DNA from: Deuterostichococcus epilithicus
Lineage: Eukaryota; Chlorophyta; Trebouxiophyceae; Prasiolales; Stichococcaceae
Direction of reading: 5' to 3'
Assembly (NCBI GenBank): GCA_033439295.1
Contig: JAVTLE010000011.1
Location: 1,488,082 to 1,552,081, forward strand
DNA length: 64,000 nucleotides
A program made the position numbers and the translations under genes. Below are positions 57,501 through 64,000 of this stretch, piece after piece (the first letter of the stretch is position 1; every line of letters starts with the position of its first letter). The notes under the pieces were generated by a model, which had not been told where the DNA came from, did not search any database, and saw only the letters and a program-made list of their open reading frames with translations.

Positions 57501-60172
57501 TGCGCAGGTGCAGCAGATCGTGTCGATGGCGCCGCGCGAGCGGCAGACGATGCTGTTCTCCGCCACCATGACGGAGGACGTGGAGCAGCTGGTCAGCATG
57601 TCGCTGCGGCGCCCGGTGCGGCTCGCAGCCGACGTGCGCGACACCGCGCCCTCGCAGCTAGCGCAGGAGATCGTGCGCCTCAAGGTGGGTGGTGGCCCTG
57701 CCGCCTCGCCTCCCGCTGCCTGCACACCGGCTGGCAGTACACGTGCTCTCCACTACGTGTGCCAGTCAGGCTGGCTGCTTGATGACATCGAGGCTGCTGT
57801 CGGTCGTGGTTGAAGCGGCCAGGAAAGCACCCATTGGGTTTTGAGTACGCTGCCCCTTCCAGTGGGTCCTGCAACAGGCAGGAGCATGCAGGCAGCACAC
57901 AACAGAACCCCCTGGACACACTCACCAGCCGCAGGCCTGCACTCCCTTGCGCACCTGAAGCTGACTCGCTCCCTGGCGACTGCCGCCGCAGGGCGGCGCA
58001 GCGGCGGACAAGGAGGCGACGCTGCTGGCGCTGGCGAGCGCCTCCTACGGCAACGGCCGCACCATCGTGTTCTTCGCCACCAAGGTGGCGGCGCACCGCG
58101 CCAAGCTGCTGTTCGGGCTGGCACGCCTTCCGGCCGCGGCGGAGCTGCACGGCAACATGAGCCAGACAGGGCGGCTCGAGGCGCTGGACTCCTTCCGCAA
58201 GGTGCCCTGCCTGCTCTGCTGCATATGGTCTGCTGCGCTGCTGTCGTAAAGATAGGCTGCAGCTGCCACCAGAAACACAGCACCCATGCTTGCTGCTGTG
58301 AGGCGGTCGTATGGTTCCGTTCCATGAGGGGGTTCCATACCGCTGGCACGGGTCACTGCCGCTTGCTCTCATACTCTCCGGGAGAAAGCAGGACGCTCAC
58401 CTAAATCATTCCTGCCACGGCGCAGGGGGAGGTGGCATTCCTGCTGGCGACAGACGTGGCGGCTCGCGGACTGGACATCTTGGGCGTGCAGAACGTGATC
58501 AACTACGACTCGCCGCGCACGCTGCAGGACTACCTGCACCGCATCGGCCGCACCGCCCGCGCCGGCGCCGCCGGCCGGGCACTGACCTTCGTGGAAGACA
58601 AGGATCGCGCGCTGCTCAAGCAGGTGCGATGTACTGCTTCTGCGCACGCGCGGGCTCAGTCGCCGATGCAGGCTGTGCCATTGCCTGTAAACTGCCGCAC
58701 GCAGGCAGATGCAGAACACGCAAGTCTGGTCTCGGCATCCGTCTGTGCACATGACGCAGGCCTGCACCTGGCAGAAGGCTGCCCTGAGCACCAGCCACGC
58801 ATGCCTGGCTGAACAGTGCTGGGTTGCGTATCTTGACTGCATCCACGCAGGTGGTCAAGCGCGCGGGGGCGGTGCTGCGGGTGCGGGTGCCGGTCGCCAA
58901 GTCGGTGCGGGAGTGGGCGGCGCGCGTGGAGGGCCTGGAGCCCGATGTGGCCGCCATCCAGGCGCAGGAACGGGACGAGATGGAGCTGCGCCGCGCCGAG
59001 ATGCAGGCCAACAAGGTGGGGTCTTTGTGTGCACCGAGCTCCTCGGGATCGCTTGCTTTAAGTTTCGAACCGAACCACGACCGTTCGCAGAGGCGCGTGC
59101 GCCGCATGGGCGCTCTGAGCCGTGTCACCCAGGAGCAAGCTGGTTCTGCCGAATATGGAGTGCATCACACTGCGCAGCGCCACCCTTCTGACGGCAACAC
59201 GGGAGTTTGCCATGACACCGAAGGTCCATCAAGATATTTGCTCTGCTTGCGAAATGGCTGCGAGAAGTGTCTGTGACACTCGCGTGCAATGTGCGCGCAG
59301 GCACAGAACATGATCGACCACGAGGACGACATCATGGCGCGGCCGGCGCGCTCGTGGTTCCAGACGCCGAAGCAGAAGGCGGCGTCCGCGACCGCCGCCA
59401 AGTCCGCCGCCGATGGCGCCGCCGCCGGGGCGCAGCCGAAGAAGGCCGACAGACATGCGGCGGCAAAGAAGGACCGCGGTGGCGGCGACAAGGGCGGCAA
59501 GGAGAAGGGCGGCAAGAAGGGCCGGGATCGCAAGGAAGACGAAAAAAAGGAGCCGGAGGACACGGCGGAGGAGCGGCGGGCGGTGGCGCGCGGCATCCGG
59601 GCGGCCAAGGAACGGGAGGCGGCCATCCGCAGCCAGGGCGTGTCGGGCGGCAAGGCCGGCAAGCTTGCCGTGTCGGCGCTGGCGCCAGGGGAGACGCCCA
59701 AGAAGAAGAAGAAGGACTCCAAAAAGCGGAGCAGGCGCGGCTTTTGTTGTCTCATCTACTCTTGTCTCGCCAAGCAGAAGGCGAAGGACTCGAGATAGCG
59801 CCGCAGGTGCGGCTGTGTCGTCCTGCAGGCCCTGTGCCGAGACAGCTACGGCTCAAAGTGAATTGATGGCATAATTGAAGGTTAAAAGCGAATCAGCTGG
59901 CCTGGCATCTGTCTTGCAGTGCATCTGACGTGGCGGTGAGAGCAGGGCAGTACTCACGACGCTGTGGGCTGTCTGTGCACAGGGAGGAAGGCGAGGCTCC
60001 GGATGCAGATGCGATCGCCCTCAAGAGGCCTTCCAACGTGTACAGCGGCGGCGCGAAGTCGCAGCGCATTGAGGCGCCCACAGCGTCAAAGCGGCAGAAG
60101 AACCAGATCAAGCGCGGCGGCGCTGGCAAGAACTCCTTCAAGAGCAAGGCCAAGCACAAGCGCAGGAAATGA
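54520..60172 (+). CDS. DDX27: DEAD-box RNA helicase DDX27/Drs1
   Basis: This nucleolar ATP-dependent helicase acts in 60S ribosome subunit assembly. Fifteen exons (54520-54595, 54700-54912, 55041-55151, 55278-55360, 55487-55648, 55799-55856, 55992-56110, 56353-56481, 57102-57212, 57508-57684, 57992-58201, 58426-58623, 58851-59015, 59301-59734, 59983-60172) give about 811 residues. An acidic N-terminus precedes the Q motif ([11 protein letters not shown]), motif I ([11 protein letters not shown]), Ia (PTRELAVQ), II ([10 protein letters not shown]), III (SAT), IV (TIVFFATK), V ([10 protein letters not shown]) and VI ([10 protein letters not shown]). After the core come [14 protein letters not shown] and a long Lys-rich tail ending [10 protein letters not shown], as in Drs1. 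Introns at 55361 (CAG|GCAAGT), 56111 (CAG|GCGAGC) and 59735 (GCAG|GCGCGG) use GC donors. Confidence 0.93.
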
Positions 60173-60287
60173 TGCGTCGTGGTCCTCTGTCGCGAAATTG
60201 CGCGGTGTTCTTTTGGCTTGTTTGAGAGAGTATTTTCGAGAGAGTAAGAGCCAGACGTTTGAAGCAGCCCACAGTCACCTTCAGAAA

Positions 60288-60292
60288 TTACA
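60288..60292 (-). terminator. Candidate TGTAA poly(A) signal of lipase gene
   Basis: The minus strand reads TGTAA about 90 nt downstream of the lipase stop at 60380. Confidence 0.45.
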
Positions 60293-60379
60293 AAGGCATC
60301 GTATTACCTAGATAGCACGATTCGACTGCAGTGGCATTGCCGAATCCCATCTGCGAATGGAACCTTCTGCGATGCACAA

Positions 60380-63300
60380 CTACAGCTTTGATACAGATGT
60401 GCCACTCAGCGCCCGAACATGAGCGCTCAATATAGATTCGTACAGCTCACGGCTGAGGCGATCCACGTCCTGCTGCACCATATGGCGCATATCAGGCGAC
60501 TGCAGGTGCAGAATGCGTAGCCGCGATTGCCCAGCTGCGTGCTGCTTCGATGGCAATGGACTCGTCTGAGCGGCAGGCACGGCCGCGATGAGCACCTCGA
60601 TGCCGGCCGCAGCTGCCTCTGCGCATGCGATGCTGACGGATGCCACATCTGACGAACCCCTGGCAACGACACATAGCAGCGCTGCCGGCAGCCGGTCGGC
60701 CTGCAACATGCGCCGGCCTGCAGGCGCCGCCCGCAAGGCCTGCACAGCGCCCGCCAGCCGCTGTCGCCAGATCGCGGCCACGGTGCCGGAGCTATCGAGG
60801 TGGGCCACGCCGCCGCTTCCGCTGCTGCCGTCGCTCCCGGGACCGCCAGGCAGTCGCTGCAGCAGCTGGCGGAGAGCGGCACACTGCTGCGCCAGGCTGC
60901 CTCCGCTAGTGGCGTACTCGGTGTATCGGGCGCCCACCGGCAGCAGCCCCGAGTGCTCCTGCAGCTGCGCCGCCTGCTGCGTCGGCCACAGGCTACCGAA
61001 CCATGCCTGGCCGCGCCACCAGGCGCCGCTTTGGGCGTCGACCGGCTGCTGCTGCTGCGGTAGCCATGCTGCACGGGTGTCTGTGTGGGTTTCTGCCTCT
61101 ATGGCTGTCCCGCTGCCACCGGTGCTGCTGCTTTTGTACCCGCCGTCGAAGCCACCACCGCTGCCGCTGCCGCCGGCATCCCGAGGCACAGCGGGCTGTG
61201 CCAGCTGTGCCAGCAGCGAGGCGACAGCTGCCGCCGAGTCACCCAGCACCCACAGCTGGTGGCGCCGCAGCTGCACCGGCGCCGAAGCCTCCGCGAAGTC
61301 GGACCGCAGCTGCAGCGCCAGGCCGCGTGGAGCCGCCAGAGCCCGCCGCGCCTGCGCCTCAGGCAGCTCCGCCTCTAGGACGGAGCATGACGGCTCGGGC
61401 TGCCGCCGCTGCTGCGCTGACGCGCGGCGAAGCAGGGTGCTTTGCAGCCAGCCCCGCATGCCGGCACCTGGGCCGCCCAGCGGCGCCTCTGCCGCATCTG
61501 CCTCCGCCAGCTGCACGGGCGGCGGTCCGATGTGCCGCAGCCAGCGTGTGGGCACCGGGGGCCCGGACGGCTGATGCAGCCGCGCGCCCGTGACGCTGCG
61601 CAGTGCTTCGGCCTCCAGCGGCGCCTGGAGGTCGATTCGCAGCCGCACGGGGGGGCTGCCGCCGGCGCCGCCTGCAATGCCGATGCCCATCGGCAGCCAC
61701 CGCCTCGCCGGCGGCGCGCCGCCTGGGTACGGCCTCATCTGCGGCGGCAGCGGCGGATGCACTGCGGTGGCGGCCACGTGCGACAGGCTCGGCGCCAGCC
61801 AGTCGCACAGCGCCACCTCTGCGTCCGGTTCGTCGCCGTCTTGCTCGCCTGCACGGCCAGCGAGCGCCAGCATGCGCGCGCGGTATGCCGGCATCCGGTG
61901 GGCCGCCAGCAGCAGGGCCGACCTGCCCATATGTCATGTTGTGCGAGTTACAGATGGCTTCCATGATTCGTGCATTGCGCTGCTTGTCGGCCACAAATAT
62001 GCCGAGTGCATCAGGTGGCCTGCAAACCCATCTGCAGCCACGCCCTTGCTACACTACCGGTGCAGAGTGTGTATCATTTCTGAGTTCAACATCTGTTCAT
62101 GTCTGTTGCATGGACAGCAGCCCACCTGTCAGCGGGCGGCAAAGCAGCTGCGTCGCCCGATGGGGCCAGCGACGCCAGCGACATGGGCAGCGGCAGCGTG
62201 CGGTGGCTGCCAAAGTGCACAAAGCGCGGCTGCGTCGGCAGCCACCGGGCGCCCACCAGCGCAGCATCCCGCAGCGCGTTCCAGCCACGCAGGTAGCCGG
62301 GCAGGCTGGACGCGGCATGGCCGGAGGCCGCCGGCAGGCCGTCACCGTCGGCTGCAGGATCGCCCTCCCGCTGCGCGGCTCCTGCCGCTGCCGACGACTG
62401 GACGCCTGCTGACTGCGCGCCATCGCCTGCCAGCTGCGCCTGGCCGCTGCTGCCGCCAGCGTTGGCAACCTGCGCCTCCACCGCGCTCAGTTGCTTGGCG
62501 GCCGGGGCGCCAGCTGCCAGCATCGTCCGCGGCACGGGGTCCTCTGTGCCGAGGCACGGAGACCAGCCCTCAGTCGAAAGCAGGGGGCCGCTATGAGGGC
62601 GGCAGCAGACTCCCAGAGGCATCAGTCACTGTGCAACGTCCGTCTTTGCAGAAGAGCAGCATGCATGCTGCAGTCCATGCGCCGCGAAATACCGGCAGAC
62701 TCTCAGGTGCAGAGCAGAGGACGCACCTGGCAGAACGAAGCTGCTGAAGCAGCCGTGCCAGCCGCGCAGGCTGACGTGGTCTGCCAGCGCCGCGTTGCCG
62801 ATCGCCGGCATGCCAAAGGTGACGCAGCGGATGCTGCCGCTGCCGTCGAAATCACCCAGCGCCCGCAGCAGACGCAGCGTGCACAGCACTGCTATCGCAC
62901 CTGCACAGGGTGCGCACCCGCAGGGTTGCACGCCCTCTCAGCACAGTGTCGGCCCGCATTACGTCTGGGAACCCTACCTGGTGAAGAGTGACAGGCAAGC
63001 TGTCGTACAGACATCAGCCTGACGGCGTCTGCAATTCGACAACAATCTGCACAGGACCCATGAAGGGGCTCACCTCCGAGGGAGTGCCCGCAGAAGACGA
63101 GGCGCTGGCGGCGCTGCTGCGCCCAGGCGAACAGCGCTTCGGCTGGCACATGTTGCGAGCGGTCCAGGAAGCCCCTGTGCACCGACTGCACGCAGGGAAA
63201 ATGGGAGTCTTCAGGGACGAGTAAATAAATATAAGGAATGAGTAATTAAGATAAGCGATACAGATTGCCGTGGTGCACCACTGCATGGAGGCGGTTAAGA

Positions 63301-63926
63301 GTGTCGAAGGACGAGGGCTTGCAGCAGTATGTCGCCGTGGAGGGCGATCGGAGCCTCGCAGGGCGAGACTGTGCAGCAGTGCTTTGGCGCAGTGCAGTCC
63401 TTCACTGCCACAGCGGACTCATCAAGGGGTGATGCCGTAAGGGCAGGAACCTCTTTGCAACCATATCCAGGATGTCCAATAATCAACAGATGCACGGCGG
63501 TGCCCACCAGCTGCTCCTGAGCCTCCGGCGTGTCCTGGTCCCAGATGGGTCGCAGCCAGAAGTTCAGGTCGGTGACCAGGTCGCGGCCGCCTTTCGTGCC
63601 CTGCAGTGCAACGTACAGCGCGTCGCCGGCGCTCGCCAGTAGGTACCTGCACCGGATGCATGCAGATTGTTGACAGCAGCGGTGGCGGCGGTACTAATGA
63701 AGCAGCAGATGGCGACAGCAATGCAATGGATCCAGGCTGTGCTCATGCGTTCGGCAATATAGGTCCACCTGTGTGCCACGTGCGGCAGTGCGCACTGCAC
63801 ATGCGACAGGGTGCACGCATCGCCAAACTGCCGCTTCCAGGCAGATAGCGCATCCGCAGCGGCCTGCGGCCCGCCGTCGCAGGCCTTGTAGGCGCTCTCG
63901 CACAGCAGCAGCGCGTTCACGACTTC
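60380..63926 (-). CDS. Class 3 lipase-domain protein, 5' end missing
   Basis: This is an alpha/beta-hydrolase of the fungal/plant class 3 lipase family. Exons in the window are 63769-63926, 63508-63646, 63074-63185, 62727-62900, 62126-62543 and 60380-61922, about 847 residues; the start lies beyond the right edge. Motifs are ALYVALQGTKGGRDLVTDLN (oxyanion region), SVHRGFLDRSQHVPAEALFA, LVFCGHSLGGAIAVLCTLRL with the nucleophile serine, CVTFGMPAIGNAALADHV, FVLPEDPVPR, and RFVHFGSH. The order matches plant cytosolic-type class 3 lipases. The final exon is a single 1.54-kb open frame of Ala/Gly/Gln/Leu-rich sequence, containing HRMPAYRARM and later RLPAALLCVVARGSSDVASV. This C-terminal part has no domain I recognise. 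Confidence 0.85.
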
Positions 63927-64000
63927 CTGCAATCACCTTTCAATTGCATTGCTGGTCAATGAAACAATGAGAAGCACAAAACGAGGCACGGACAATGTTG

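Noticed and set aside
61590-62747. 385-residue plus-strand frame opposite the lipase gene
   Set aside because: It is antisense to a well-supported lipase exon and has no motif; stop codons are rare in such GC-rich antisense frames.
1-64000. CRISPR arrays, operons and ribosome binding sites
   Set aside because: The spliced genes and organelle-targeted products show nuclear eukaryotic DNA; the only spaced repeats are the foldback array and short tandem duplications.

Overview
The window is nuclear DNA of a green alga. It is GC-rich and intron-dense, and I can model 23 protein genes carrying about 130 introns. Several genes belong to chloroplasts of the green lineage: a plastid sigma factor, a TROL-type thylakoid rhodanese, an LPA2-type photosystem II assembly protein, and a chloroplast-type GNAT acetyltransferase. 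A NIT2/NIN-like RWP-RK regulator and TGTAA poly(A) signals also fit a chlorophyte, most likely of the Chlorella/Coccomyxa kind (Trebouxiophyceae). I cannot name the species. Gene models were built by hand from splice sites, reading phase and family motifs; exon ends are predictions.

Layout. 65-511: 3' end of prefoldin subunit 1 (+). 1025-3548: 40S ribosomal protein SA (-). 3949-5150: elongin A-like (-). 6278-7351: DUF493 protein (-), divergent from NDUFB2 of complex I (7772-8480, +). 9072-12995: plastid sigma factor (-). 13461-18574: TROL-like rhodanese (-). 19456-22260: xylulokinase (-). 22491-23828: a foldback element with long inverted ends. 24131-24977: dihydroneopterin aldolase (-). 25634-26172: HIG1-domain protein (-). 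26647-28742: TRM10 (-). 29440-33230: RWP-RK factor (+). 34535-35812: PAP2 phosphatase (+). 35956-38125: rhodanese (-). 38666-40309: dCMP deaminase (-). 40758-43687: M20 carboxypeptidase (+). 43974-45502: unknown coiled-coil protein (-). 46253-48104: mitochondrial SAM carrier (-). 49210-49900: LPA2 (+). 50345-52877: inositol phosphate kinase (+). 53043-54010: GNAT (-). 54520-60172: DDX27/Drs1 helicase (+). 60380 to beyond the right edge: class 3 lipase (-).

The genes are ordinary housekeeping and organelle genes and do not form a pathway cluster. The unusual signals are in how they are built. About 9% of the modelled introns (12 of about 130) need a GC donor instead of GT. Two introns carry a copy of the following exon's first bases plus its 3' splice site, 124-125 bp upstream of the real one. 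One RWP-RK intron holds a block resembling the spliced junction of its two neighbouring exons. The TROL gene has two further in-frame tandem duplications, one of which doubles a QPTEP motif resembling the FNR-tethering motif of TROL. No rRNA, tRNA or CRISPR array was recognised. Ambiguous bases occur at 12051, 12062, 12064 and 30481.
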